This document shows, piece after piece, positions 47,115 to 59,600 of a stretch of 64,000 nucleotides of DNA (position 1 is its first letter; every line of letters starts with the position of its first letter). Where the stretch lies: assembly GCA_016808115.1 (NCBI GenBank), contig JAEQBH010003962.1, forward strand, positions 1 to 64,000, read 5' to 3'. Origin of the DNA: Tetrastigma voinierianum. Taxonomy: Eukaryota > Streptophyta > Magnoliopsida > Vitales > Vitaceae. The notes under the pieces were generated by a model. It was given only the letters and a program-made list of their open reading frames with translations. It was not told the origin of the DNA and ran no database searches. The position numbers were made by a program, and so were the translations under genes.

Positions 47115-49280
47115 TCATATATATATATATATATATACTATATATATATATATATATATATAAATGTACTCGGTTGGTGTACACTGCAGGTAATGTCAGT
47201 TAGACTCTGGTCGGTGTGCCTGATAGTGCGTTGTTGACTCTTGATGATACCATTTTATTCTCTTACCTTGAATTTGATTAACATTCTATTAAGGGCATTC
47301 CGTCATTTTTAGGAAAATACAATATAGTACGTATTTTTGCTAAACAAATCATTTCCAATACTCCATGCAATTTTCATGTCATTCATTTCTCAAATTTCTT
47401 AGCAAATTAACACCAATTCAATTCACAATTTATTTGCATCAAATCAATTTAAAACAATTCGACATGCAATTCAAACATTTTGGAGATAGAGATTCAAAAT
47501 ATTGACAGAGGTGTAGAACAAACCAAAAAGCTTTACACTTTGATTCCAATCCTCGGAATCTCGATCTCGAATCGGGTTTTCTGCTTGTCATTACATTCCA
47601 ATACAATTAAAGAACAATATTGACCGTGCGTGCTGAGTGATTTTAGTTGGAGTTGATTTTCGAGGAAAGCAATATCGTATTCTTAATCTCATTAGCAAAT
47701 AGGGCAAGATACAAGCTCGGTATAGTTGTTAGTTTCCCAGACTTTAATCCATCCACATAACAAAATACTAAATTTTTGCCCTACCTTGCAAATCCTTTTC
47801 CAACAGTACTCTTGATCAACTAAACCATCCCCAATGGAAGATTAAGTCAAAAACTTCAAACAGCCACTAAAACCACATGCAAGGACCGTTATTTTCCAGT
47901 TTTGTACTCTCTGGACTCTATTACCCAATAATTACTCAAACGGTCTTCAAAATTGTAAAAACTCTCAAAGTTTAGTCACTTTATATATCCTAACAATGAC
48001 ATCTCTAAAATTTTCAATTTAAAATTCCTTCTCTAGGCCCTCAACCTGAAAACCTGGCTTAGTAAACATCTTTATTTTTTAGACAACAGGTACCTTCGCG
48101 TGTCACCAAAACCAATCCTATTGTCTGAAATTAAGTTCAAGCATTGATTTTATTAGATTAGAACAAGGCCTAACCAACCCCTAGATTATAAACCAATTAG
48201 TACAATTTTTAACTTTGGCACATCTGAACTACTCCACTGTTGCAAAACGGAGATGCACATAGCTGCTTTGGCGATTTACGGGAACTTTGGGGTAACAATT
48301 TTCATACACTTTATTCAAGTAAATTATTCCCCAGAATTCTATTTACCCAGAATTTTGAATCTCAAATTGGATGAAGAAACTCATTTTATGGCAAAGCACC
48401 CACAACTACTCCCAAAACGAGCATACCATGAACTACTAAACTCACCTTTAAGCCATTTTTGGGAACTTTAAGTCTTGCAATTTGCTCTGGTTCCTTCTAT
48501 ACATTTTGTACCTCCTATCTCATATGGTTCTTTACCAATTGGAATCACTTCATTTGGATTATAGCAATATATAGCCAAAAGCAAGAACAAGTTTTGACAA
48601 ATTTTTGTGACATTTCCTTTGAAAACCAAACATTTCCCTTTTACAAACACTCCTCCAAACTAATCGAACCAATACCAAAACCTATTTACAACCAATAAAA
48701 ACACCCTTTATCACATTTGGGTTTTCCCATTCCAAACACAAGAGAAAAAGGGGTTAGGGTTTAGTTTCTTACCTTTGAATCTCTTGATTCTTCAACACAA
48801 ACCTTCTTCTTCTTGATCACTTGGAAACCACATAAATGAGAAGATCTCACCAAAACCCTTGGTCTTCTCTCAACCTAGCTCTCTTTTCTCTCCCTTTGCT
48901 CTCAAAACGAAAATGCTAAATGTACCTTATCTTGAATATATTTTGGGTCTTAATCTCATTAATGGTTAAGACCTTGTTTGGCTTACTATTCTTTGGCTTT
49001 CAAAATAGAGTCCATTTCTCCATTTTGACATTTAAGTCTTCCTATTTCACTTCATTTTGACTCACATTATCATTTAAAACATTACATTTTTGGCCCCTTA
49101 GGTTCTCATTTTACAAGTCAAATTTTCCCTTTACACTTGGGTAAATTAAGTTATATATATATTTTCGTTCTTAGGATTTAAATTCCAAAAAATTCCATTA
49201 CTTTATTTTATACCCCTAAACACATAATAATAATAATAAAATATATCATAAAAAATACTAGGAGTATTTTTGGGCGTCAA
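46548..49280 (-). repeat. 3' LTR of element B
   Basis: 2.73 kb, starting (minus strand) TTGACGCCCAAAAATAC and ending GGGGTGCTTACT. It shares with the other LTR CATTTATCAGACATATTTCA, TTACTCCGC, CCACCGTTAATCACTCGATACC and GGTTAGGGTTTAGTTTCTTACC. It carries a 90-bp TA tract (47072-47162) that is only about 14 bp in its partner. Confidence 0.85.
47072..47162. repeat. (TA)n microsatellite in the 3' LTR of element B
   Basis: About 42 TA units, broken by ACTCA near 47115 and CTA near 47139. The same LTR position in the partner (53139-53152) has about seven units. The open frame across it encodes only Ile/Tyr repeats and is not a gene. Confidence 0.9.
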
Positions 49281-49292
49281 CTCTCCCCCACT
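49281..49292 (-). promoter_or_regulatory. Polypurine tract of element B
   Basis: On the minus strand AGTGGGGGAGAG lies directly before the 3' LTR start TTGACGCCC. Position and composition fit the plus-strand primer of LTR retrotransposons. Confidence 0.75.
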
Positions 49293-50700
49293 TAAGAAAA
49301 TTTCTTTCGAAGTACCTTCGGTGAGCAGATTGAATATTGTTTATACATCGTGTCTTCGGTTTCCATATAGAGCTCCCTCTGGTCTTGTGGTTTCTCCACG
49401 ACACTTTGACCATTGGGTTAAGCCTGACCGGGCTCTTTCACTTCTTGACCAAAATCTCCAGCTCTTCCTCATAGGTCAAATATGGTAAACTCGATTGTCT
49501 ACGAAGAGACACATCATGTGTGGTCTGATCGGTACCTTCGTAGCATGGACACATAGGCACATTATGGATATTTTCAGTGCTGGAGGTAATGCCAATGATG
49601 CCTGGACCCTTTTACGATCAACAGCGTAGATCGTCTGAGGCTCAACTTTCCTTTTCCCCAGATCTTATCTTCTTCCAATTAATACTTTCAAAGACACTTT
49701 TAGCCTACCTCTATTGAATGTCTTTTCTTTCATGTCGGCATATGATTTGCATCTATCATTGGCCACTTTCAATCTTTCCTCTAATCATTTTCACTTTTTC
49801 TTGTTCTCTTGTATCAGTAAGTAGTCACTTTCTTTTCGCTCGATTAGTCGACAAGCGGTGTTCTACATTTTCTTCCATATAAGCCCACCTCGTAAGGTGA
49901 CATTCGATACTCGATTGGAAGCTACATTTGTTATACCTGAAATTCAACTAGAGAATGTGTCTATCTAGTGCACCCTCTTAATTGATCCACCGACTTCTCG
50001 GCATATCTTCCAACACTTGGATCACTCTTTAGTTGTCCATCAGATGCAGCGGTGGAATGTTGTCTTGAAATTGGTCAGTGTCCAAAGCCTCTTGCAATTT
50101 TCCCCAAAATCTCGAGGTAAACCTCGGATCTTTATCTGAAATGATGGATATTGGAATCCCATGTAACCAAACTATTTCACTTATGCTGACTCTACCCATT
50201 GTCAAGTGAAATAGTTAGTTCTCAGCAGTAGAAAGTGAGTTGACTTAGTAATCCGGTCTCTGCGACTAAAGCTGAATCATGCTCTTTTGTCAATGGTAAC
50301 CCGACCCGCGAAATCCATGGCGATTCGATTCATTTCACTCGGGTATTCTAATAGGAGCAATAATCGAAGGAGCAGTGCTCGCCTTCACTTTTGACACACC
50401 ATACGCAGTGCAAGTGCGATACATCTCTTTTCATTCCGAACCACTAGTACGAAACCTTTAAATCTTGATACATCTTTTTGCTACCTAGATGCATAGCAAA
50501 AGATCCACTATGTGCCTCTTCTAGAATGACTTTCTTCAATTCACTATCATTAGTTACACAAACTTGTCTTTATATCTGAGGATCCATCTTCCTTCATGGA
50601 AAACTTCGGTTCACTTTTTCCCTCTCGTCGACTCACTATGGCGCCGCAAATTTTGTCATCATTCTTTTGTGCCTGCGCGCGACTCAAAAATCCGATCCTT
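49293..50700 (-). pseudogene. Element B integrase and C-terminal tail
   Basis: Only fragments read through, in changing frames on the minus strand. Around 49850-49730: ERLKVANDRCKSYADMK, the segment after the integrase core in gypsy elements. Around 49490-49290: LTYEEELEILVKK and a decayed version of the KxIPLVKVLWRNHGVEEATWE block that ends many chromovirus integrases. Core remnants with FLPLIEFAYNN-type sequence should lie near 50050-49930 but are poorly legible. Dead copy. Confidence 0.6.
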
Positions 50701-50770
50701 TAATAGCTTTCTACCGGTATATTTCCGCGTCGATACGGTAATGACAAGTGAGCATTTAATGCTTGTAACT

Positions 50771-51100
50771 TTATTTAATGCCCGACTTTCTGCTCGAGCA
50801 TACGCTGCTACATTGGCCTTCCGGGATGATGGTCGATCCCGCATAATCATAATCCTTGATCAATTCCATCCATCTACGTTGTCTCGAGTTAAACTCTTTC
50901 TTTAGGGGCAAATACTTGAACTTTGTGATCGGTGTAGATGAAACACTTTCTCCATAAAGATAGTGTCTCCATATTTTCAATGCGAACTTAATGGCGACCA
51001 ATTCCCGAATCATGCGTAGGAGTAGTTCTTTTCATCTTGCTACTTGTCTTGAAGCATAAGCTACCACCCTTACCCTCATGCATAAAGGACACATCAGAAG
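50771..51100 (-). pseudogene. Element B RNase H
   Basis: Removes the RNA strand during reverse transcription. The minus frame 51013-50771 holds ELVAIKFALKIWRHYLYGE, a shortened TDHKSLKYL (here TPITKFKYLP), and RQRRWMELIKDYDY, then a HPGKANVVADALSRK remnant. Loss of the TDH motif removes a catalytic Asp. Confidence 0.8.
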
Positions 51101-51370
51101 TCCGTTTAATGGCGCATCCATAAATATCCCCTTATTCTTTCACCAGGTAGGTCGGTTGAGTAAGAGCGGGTGCCTCGATCGAGAAGCAGCTTTCAACTTA
51201 TCAAAACTTACTTGGCACTTTTCCTCCTCAAAACTTCACATTTTACGAGCAATCTTGTCGCCAGGCGCAATCGCCGAAAACCCTTAACGAGCAATACGTA
51301 GTAACACCTTATTGAGGAAACTATGCACTTCCGCTGACATTTCTCGGTGGTTTCCATTCAATAATCACAT

Positions 51371-51900
51371 CTATCTTCTTTGGATCCACTCGAATTCCTT
51401 CAACCCGTTACAATGTGTCGAAAAGAACACTTCTCTGACAAAATTCACATTGCTCAATTTTGCATATAACATGCTCGCTTTCTCAAGGTTTACAGCATTG
51501 CGAAGGTGCTTATCATGATTTTCCTGATCATTTGAATACACAAGGATGTCTTCTATAAACACCATGACAAACTGATCTACATATGGTCGGAAAACACGGT
51601 TCATTAAGTCCATGAAAGTCGCCAGTGCATTTGTCAACCCAAACGACATTACAAGGAACTCATAATGTCCATACCGCGTTTTGAATGTCGTCTTTTGCAC
51701 ATCCGCATCCTTAATCCTTAATTGCTGATACGAATCACAAGTCAATCTTCGGAAAGACACTTACACCTTGCAATTGGTGAACGAGTCATCAATCTTGGGT
51801 AGCAGATATTTGTTCTTCGCGTCATTTTCATTAAATTTTATAATCAACACACAATAAGAGCGTGCAGTCTTTCTTTTTAACAAAGAGCATTAGGAGCTCC
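51371..51900 (-). pseudogene. Element B reverse transcriptase
   Basis: The minus frame 51760-51371 (129 codons) contains QLRIKDADVQKTTFKTRYGH, FLVMSFGLTNALATFMDLMN, and FIEDILVYS at residues 69-76. The polymerase YVDD/FVDD motif is IEDI here, with the first catalytic Asp replaced by Glu. The N-terminal RT part (51900-51760) is visible only in pieces. Gypsy lineage is clear from RTRYGHYEF-type sequence. Confidence 0.85.
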
Positions 51901-52173
51901 CATGGTGATACACTCGGACAGAATAAATCCTTTCACAACAATTGTGCAATTGAAGCTTCAATTCTTTTAGAAACTGCTGAGCCATTCGTGCGATGTAATG
52001 GATCTTTTAGGGTGGCTTTTTAACCCGAACAACGTCGATTGAACTTTCAATCTCTCTCTATAGGCAATCCCAAACTAGCTCCTCAGGAAACACATCTGAT
52101 AATCACCCTAGCGTAGGGATGTCTAATAAGCTGGAAGCTCTTGCCTTTGCATCAATCACATGCGCAGTAGGCT

Positions 52174-52461
52174 TCACACCCTTTTCGAACCATTGTTCTT
52201 GATGGCGGCGGATATCACATTAGAAAGGTGGTTGGGCCTCGTGATAAAAGTCACTTCTAAGCCACTCGATGTCCTCACTCTCTTCATTCTACAATCAACT
52301 ACCACATGGTGTCGGGATAACCAATCCATCCCCAATATCACATAAAACTCTCTAAATGACAACTCGATCAAATCTCCCAGAAACTCATACTCTCGTATTC
52401 TAATGGGACAATCTCTATAGACTCTATTCACAACAACACTATTGGAGCTTGAACTTTCCAT
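52174..52461 (-). pseudogene. Element B protease (C-terminal half) and linker
   Basis: The minus frame 52461-52174 (95 codons) reads CPIRIREYEFLGDLIELSF, then VILGMDWLSRHHVVVDC, the conserved second half of gypsy retropepsins. The half with the active-site DSGA is absent: upstream sequence runs within about 115 bp into the primer-binding site. The deletion therefore removed gag and the protease N-terminus together. Confidence 0.85.
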
Positions 52462-52575
52462 GCTTACCTATTAAGACCGACAAAATCCGCAGTAGAGTCA
52501 TGTCATCCTTTATATGCAAATGCAATGCATGTCATAAACAATTTCAAAATCATTTTGTAGAACCGCCTAAACCTA

Positions 52576-52588
52576 GGCTTTGATACCA
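52576..52588 (-). promoter_or_regulatory. Primer-binding site of element B (initiator Met tRNA)
   Basis: The minus strand reads TGGTATCAAAGCC, five bases inside the 5' LTR end. It matches the complement of the initiator-Met tRNA 3' end used by most plant gypsy elements. This fixes element B's orientation. Confidence 0.85.
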
Positions 52589-52593
52589 CTAAA

Positions 52594-55292
52594 AGTAAGC
52601 ACCCCTTTCTGTGCGGCCCAGGATTAGGTGGGTCATACGAGGATCGAAGCTAAGCCAGAATTCATTTATCAGACATATTTCATTTAGACATTTAAAAGCC
52701 CCCTTTTTTCTTTTCTTTTTTTCTTTTTAAAAAATTACGGAAGCGTTTTCAATTGTTGAGATAGGCCCATACAATTTACATTTAACTAAAATATATTTAC
52801 AATGAAGGCATTCCATGCCCATTCAAAATAATATACAAAATCGTTTTAGAGTTTAACTTTTTCTTATCACAAAACATCAATTGTTAAAAAATAGGATGGA
52901 TGCATATGACGGAGTATATACTTTTACTCCGCAACTTTCTTGATGACTCTGCTCTCCTTGATGTTAGGTCCCACCGTTAATCACTCGATACCTACACATT
53001 GGTAAAAACAATACGCTAAGCATTTTCATGCTTAGTGGTTCTATGGAAATTCTCTCTTCATTTCATTTTAAATCGAAACATGCAATATTTATAAAACAAT
53101 GCTTTTTTACAATTGTCAATGACCAATGCAGTACAATACGTATATATATATACTCGGTTGGTGTACACTACCGATACTATCCTGTTAGGCTATAGATCGG
53201 TATGCCACAATAGTACGTTTGTTCTACTCTTATTGGTTTGTTCAACTCTTATTGGTATACCAATTTATCTTTAACTTGAATTTAACAGTTAACATTCTAT
53301 TAAGGGCATTCAAATTATTTTTAGGAAAATACAGTATAGTATGTATTTTTATACAAACAAATCATTTCAATACTCATGCAATTTTCATGTCATTCATTTT
53401 GCAATCAATCAATTTCTCAAACTTCTTAACTTAAATCAGCTTGCAATTCATTTCATAATTTATTTGCATCAAATCAATTTAAAACAATTCAACATGCAAT
53501 TCAAACATTTTGGAGATAGAGATTCGAAATAAAAGGTGTAGAACAAACCAAAAGCTTTGTACTTTGATTCCAATCCTCATAATCTGAAGTCTGAGTTTGG
53601 GGTTTTCCTCCTCGTCGGCCCTATTCCAATACAATTAAAGAACAATATTCGTGCATGCTAAGTGATTTTAGTTGGTTGATTACAGAGCTTAATATCATAT
53701 TCTTAATCTCATTAGCAAATAAGGGCAAGATACAAGCTCGGTATGGTTGTTAGTTTCCCAAACATTAATCCATTACATAACCAAAATCCTAAAATTTTGC
53801 CCTACCTTATAATCCTTTTCCAATAGTACTCTTGATCAACTAAGCCATCCCCAATGGAAGATTAAGTCAAAAAACTCAAACAACCACTAAAACCACATGC
53901 AAGGACCGTTATTTTCAGTTTGTACTCTGGACTCTATTACCCAGTATTCTCGCAGTTCTTTACAAAAAATTGTAGAAACTCTCAGTTTAGTCCTTTATAT
54001 ATCTAATGACATCTCTAAAGATGCAATTTAAAAATTCCTTCTCTAAGGCCCTCAACCACATAACACAAACATGGGGAAAAAACATCTTTATTTTTTTTGA
54101 ACCATGAGTACCTTTAAAACATTACCAACTAATCTATGTTGTCCAAAAAATTAAGTTCAAACATTGATTTTATTAGCTTAGACCAAGGCCTAACTAACCC
54201 CCAAGAACCCAAAATCAGATTATAAACCAATTGGTACAATATTTAACTTTAACATCTAGACTACTCTAATTTACAAAACAGAATCTGCACATAGCTCTAC
54301 TTTGACAGATTTCTGGGAACTTTGGAGTAACAATTTTCATACACTTCCTCCAAGTAAATTTATTCCCTAAAAGTCTATTTAAAATTGAATCCTTTCTCAA
54401 GATGGATGAGTGAAACTCATTTATGGCCAAAAACACCACAACTACTCAGCGGGGCATACCCGGTGAGCTACCCAAAACTCACCTTTAAGCCCGTTTTCGG
54501 GAGGCTTAGTGCTGCAATTTGCTCCTGGTCCCTTCTATACATTTGTAACTCTATCTCTTATGGTTCTTGACCAATTGAAATAATTTCATTTGATTTGATT
54601 ACTTATAACTTAATATCGCCAAAACAAAGAGTGGTTTAATGATTTTAATGACATTTCTTTACAAAAACCAGCATTTCCCTTTTACAATATCTCCAAACAA
54701 TCGGACCAATACCAAAACTTATTTACAACCAATACAAAACAACTTTATCCACATTTTGGGTTTTCCCCAACCCAAACACAGAAAAGGGTTAGGGTTTAGT
54801 TTCTTACCTTTGAATCTCTTGATTCTTCAACACGAGCCTTCCTTCTTCTTCTTGATCACGACAAATGGAAGATCTCCCACCAAAACGCTTGGTCTTCTCT
54901 CACCCTAGCTCTCTTTCTCTCCCTTTGCTCTCAAGAACGAAAATGCACAAATGTGCCTTATAAAGGACCACATTTGGCCTTAATCTCCTCATTTAATGGT
55001 TAAGACTTATTTAAACTTCCTATTATTTGGCTTTCATATTTCTCATTTTTGACATTTAAGTCTTATTTCCAAAGCCCACCATTGAACTCATTAGCATTTA
55101 AGCTTTTTATTTTGTATAGGTTCTCATTTCACCAGAATCCAAATTTGCCTTACACTTAGGAAAATTCCGGGTTGTATATATTTAGTTCTTTAAGTTTAAA
55201 TTCCAAAAATATTCCATTGCACATTTTATACCCCTAAACATAATAATAAAAAAAAAATCATAAAAATACTAGGGTATTTTTGGGGCGTTACA
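52594..55292 (-). repeat. 5' LTR of element B
   Basis: 2.70 kb. In reverse it starts TGTAACGCCCCAAAAATACC and ends GGGGTGCTTACT. It aligns with the 3' LTR along its length but with many small indels and substitutions, so the insertion is not recent. Confidence 0.88.
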
Positions 55293-56525
55293 GGAGATCC
55301 TTAGAGAGTTCCACTCCTCTTGTTTTGTTGTTCATCCAAGTGGCACGAAGATGTACCGAGATCTTTGTCGCCAGTATTACTGGAGCGGAATGAAGCAACA
55401 CGTTGGAGATTTTGTTCATAATGTCTCCATTGCGATGGAGTCAAGGTTGAGCATCGAAGCAGTGGGGTTAACTGACCATTAGAGGAGTAGCCCGAAGTGG
55501 AAATCGCGAGCACGTCACGATGGACTTTGTGACCCACTTTCCAAGGACATCGCGAAGACATGATGCGGTATGGGTGATAGTGGACTAGCTCACTAAGTTA
55601 GCACATTTTTTGGCAGTGCGGATGACCTTCACATTGGAAGAATTCTGCCGGTTGTATATTCGAGAGATTGTCCGGCTACATGGCGTACTAGTGTCCATAG
55701 TATTGGACAAGGATCCCAGGTTTATGACACACTTTTGGAAGAGTTTCCAAAAGGCCATGGGGACACAGTTGACGATGAGCACTGCGTTTCATCCGTAGAC
55801 AAATGGTCAGGCAAAGAGAACCATACCGATTTTAGAGGACATACTACGAGCATGCGTCCTGGATCTTAAGGGTAAATGGGAGAGACACCCCACATAGTGG
55901 AATTCTTCTATAACAATAGTTTATCGACGAAGGTATACAGATGGCTTCTGCCAAGGGCCTTATATGGGAGGCATTACGATCTGATTTGTTGGGCGAGAGG
56001 TGGAGAGATCCATCGCTAGTCGGTCGATTAGAACACCTTTGAGAAGGTGGATTTGATGTGGAAGCGTCTTCTCACGACTTAGATCAGACAGAAGAGCTAC
56101 ATCGACAGACGGCGTCGACCTTTAGAGTTCGAGGTGGGTGATCACGTCTTCTTGAAGGTGATGCCTAAGAAAGGAGTGGTCGGTCCGCCAGAGGGAAGCT
56201 TCAGAGGTATGTGGGTGCTGGTACTGAGAGGTGGAGCACAGTGTATATCGGGTTAGGCGCTACCATTGAGTTCATCAGGTGTCTGGTGTTTCCATCATGC
56301 TCTGAGTATACTCGGATCCATCTCATGTAGTGGATTGGGGAGGAATTCATCGGATACTAATGGGACCTTCGGGAGGGACCGAGTGCGTATCATGGATGTA
56401 GAGATCGAGGTTTTGCGACGCAAGGCGTGAGGCTAGTGAAATCAGTGTGGCAACACCGGAGTGGAGGAAGCTACACATGGGAGCATGGACGATGCGTGCG
56501 GTTATCCTTTCTTGTTTGAGGATGG
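55293..56525 (+). pseudogene. Element A integrase with C-terminal tail
   Basis: Begins inside the zinc-finger region right of element B: VHPSGTKMYRDLCRQYYWSG (HHCC motif start), KQHVGDFV; the two Cys of the usual CLxCQ are changed (VSIAM). Core: 55610-55798 reads MTFTLEEFCRLYIREIVRLH, then DKDPRF (catalytic Asp in SDRDPRF type) and FHP at its end. Later remnants: a LRACVLDLKG segment near 55845, a YGRPCRSPICW-like block near 55970, and KSYIDRRRRPLEFEVGDHVF at 56090-56150. The C-terminus has a VKVLWRHRGVEEATWE-type remnant (56440-56480). Several frameshifts; the element cannot integrate. Confidence 0.85.
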
Positions 56526-56618
56526 AGGTACGTTTTCTTAGTCATTAGAGGTTCAATGACTATTGCATATGCATGTTATTTGATGTGTATGTGTGAGAAT
56601 TTTAGGACGAAATTCTGT

Positions 56619-56632
56619 TAAGGGGGGAAGAA
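56619..56632 (+). promoter_or_regulatory. Polypurine tract of element A
   Basis: AAGGGGGGAAGAA directly precedes the 3' LTR start TGTAAAACCCGGG. It follows TTTAGGACGAAATTCTGTT, a phrase conserved at this position in plant chromoviruses. It fixes the 3' LTR boundary at 56633. Confidence 0.9.
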
Positions 56633-59600
56633 TGTAAAACCCGGGAAAAATTCAATTTTTCTGAATAGGGGTAAAATGGTAAATTTTGGTTGGAAATCGG
56701 AAAATTTCTAGATCTCGGTTGATGAAACGAATTTCGTCGGTTTTCGAGATAATCGAAATTTCACGTTTTTCAAAGCACCGAGTGTTGGGTGACACATGGC
56801 ATGAGCTGTGACGCCCCATTCCCCGGGGGTCCGTTGACAACCGGTCAACCCCCGGAATACTCATGAATGTCGGGTGACCCTACACTATTTATGAAAATCG
56901 GGCAGAGTCTCTCAGCACATGCTGAGCTCTACCCCTGTCAACTTGTCCCAGTATCGATATCATCGAACATATATGAATAAAGGGTCACTTCGCCCATACA
57001 ACAATTCCCATCCAAATAAATCGACTATATAAAATAGTTTCAAGAGGTAATAATTTACTCTTACACAACATATATCAAACTTATGAGTTACAAACACATG
57101 TGTACATAACAAAGCCAAAGCCACACCGGGCTTTCTTCATCGGCCTCTAGGATGGGCAAAACCTCTCAGACGCTCCTGTACACAGAAAAATATGTTCCCT
57201 CAGCGGGGTGAGCTAATGCCCGATGGTGGAATCTACCTAAATGGGTTACTCTCCACCTAAATTCTTATCACGTGCTCTTATGTAAACATTTCAAACAAAT
57301 ACATGATCTTACTTGAATGCTCTAAATGACATCAACCCACATGTCAGTCCTCACCGACTCTCACACTTGCCTAAGCCATGTATGAAGCATTATTTTCAAA
57401 ACAAAGTTATTTGTTTTTTAATTGTGGAGCTGACCCTCGATATAAGTAATGGACCGACTCCGGGTAATCCTGACAGTGGACAACCCTCAGAAGTATATCA
57501 ATTGGGCGACTCGATAGTTGATATTTTATATGGGCTACCCTCCCGATGTTGTAATGGACATACTCGATAGTATTATTTATTAGTGACCCTCCCGAAACAA
57601 CTCTCGATAAACCTCCTTCACTCCACTCCTATTGTTAGGGTGCCCGTGCATGTCGGTCATGATGCAGTTCAATGCAATTTATATAACACATGCATATATA
57701 TAACATGATATACATTTACATAATTTAAATCACATAAACATGTTATGCAATTTCTACAATCCATTACACAAGAATTAAGCTCCCACATGGGCTAATTAGC
57801 AAACCGCAGAGCAATTCAATTTGAATTACTCATCAAACCAATTTCTCACGAAATGTTTCCTAAACACTATTCACGTGAGCAGGTGAGCCACCTCGGGTTA
57901 CTATTGCTGGCTACTCCACTAAATCAAATGATTACATTGTGAACCCGAATCAATAGCCATTCCGGCCTCATGCCGTCACAACACAATTCATAGCATAATT
58001 CCAACACTAGCAACCCCGAAATAATTAAGGTGGGCAGTCACGGGAGCTGTCGAAAGTGGGTTTCAAAATTTCCATACCTCGGTTCAAGATTTGGGACCGA
58101 TCAAGCTGACCGTTCAAGGCCTCAAATAACGAACCATCCACAAAGCACTTAAACAAAGTGTAAACCAAGTAGGATGAAACCCCACCTCCACGGAGTTTAA
58201 CCGAACTCCTTAAAGCGAGACCCTTTACGTATTTCACATGAGCAACATATCCAGGAATTGACAGTGGATCTTGAAAACTTAGAGAGAAGTTACACTCTCT
58301 CTCACTAGGTTTTCAAAAACAAAGCTCACTGCATCTCCATTCCCTCTTCACGTTTTTGGCTTCCTTTTTCATGTAAGAGACGACACTATTCTCTATTTCG
58401 TCCTATTATCATTTAATTATTCACCTAATGCCTTTAATTCTTGGATTTCCGACATTTGGCACTATCTCGGCCTTCCATTTCCATCATCTCTCTACTCATA
58501 CAACATGTCCACGCCCAGTACATGTTATGGTGACTTCGTCACATCACATATCGTTTTATGGCACCTGATACGCGATGCCTCGACAAACGTGCAAATTCCG
58601 ACTGTCATGAATTCGACGTGGTAGCTAGATTTCACGAGACGATTCCAACGGTGAAATCCGTTTCATCATCTGAGATCTAGAAAAATTTTGGATTTTGATC
58701 GAAATTACGATTTTACCATTTTTCCAGAAATTTGAATTTTCTCGGGTCTTACATGAGCCATGTGGTGCACTTGTATGAATGGCTCACATGGAGCCAAGTG
58801 TCAAAAGGAGGAAGTATGAGAAAGATAAATAAAGAAAAAGAAAGAAAATCAAGAAAAATGGAGAGAATGACCAGTGGCATAGGAAAAGTGGGGGGGAAGT
58901 TTCCCAGCACGATCAACTCACGGTGTTAGAAAAAGAAATAGAAAATGAAGGAAAAGAAAAAAAGAAAGAAAGAGGATCAAATAGATAGGGAGTTCGGTGG
59001 ATAAGAAAGAAAAAAAGAAAAGAAAGAGAGAGAAGAAGAAAGGGAAATGAACACGAGAAGGAGAGAGAGAGAAACAAAAAGGGGTTCCACTTTTCTCTAA
59101 GATTCTGAGGAAGCTAGGATGTAGGTTTTCATTGGAGCAAAGGCAAGGCGGTTCACGCATGAATACGCTGGGTACCAAAATGCAGGAGTTTAGTGGATTC
59201 TAGAGAGGTAGAAAATTTTTCTACTTAGGTTATTTCTAGCCTAAAGGCCATTTAATGGCTTGGGGTTTTCTTTGAGGCCATGAGAGGCCGTAAATTTCAA
59301 TCCGTCTGCGGAGTAGAGGTGTACTTCGGGACTGTTTTGAGACCGGTTCGGACTAGGATTTTCGAGGGGTTGTTTTCGGACAAATCAGGCCCAGATTTTT
59401 CGGGACTGTTTTCGGACAGTTTGAACTTAATTTTCGAGACTATTTTTGGACGGCGGGCCAGAATTTTTATGGCTTGTTTTAGGATAAGATCACGACTGAA
59501 TTTCGAAGACCATTTGGACCAGTCTGGACTTTTTAGAGCAGTTAGGACTGATTTTCGAGCTGTAGTGATGCTTTTTTTTTTTTTTTTTTTTTTTATGTGT

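Larger units (their letters stand above)
46548..55292 (-). mobile_element. Element B: complete but gag-less Ty3/gypsy retrotransposon, minus strand
   Basis: Two LTRs (46548-49280 and 52594-55292) enclose a 3.3-kb internal region. The 5-bp target duplication GGAGA (46543-46547 and 55293-55297) is perfect. Outer right end reads TGTAACGCCCC in reverse; outer left end is AGTAAGCACCCC. On the minus strand: primer-binding site, then protease, RT, RNase H, integrase and a chromodomain-like tail. Only about 115 bp separate the primer-binding site from protease, so gag is missing. All domains carry stops or frameshifts. Inserted into element A just before its integrase. Confidence 0.92.

Noticed and set aside
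47000..47203. 68-codon open frame of Ile/Tyr repeats
   Set aside because: It is a translation of the TA microsatellite and has no coding support.
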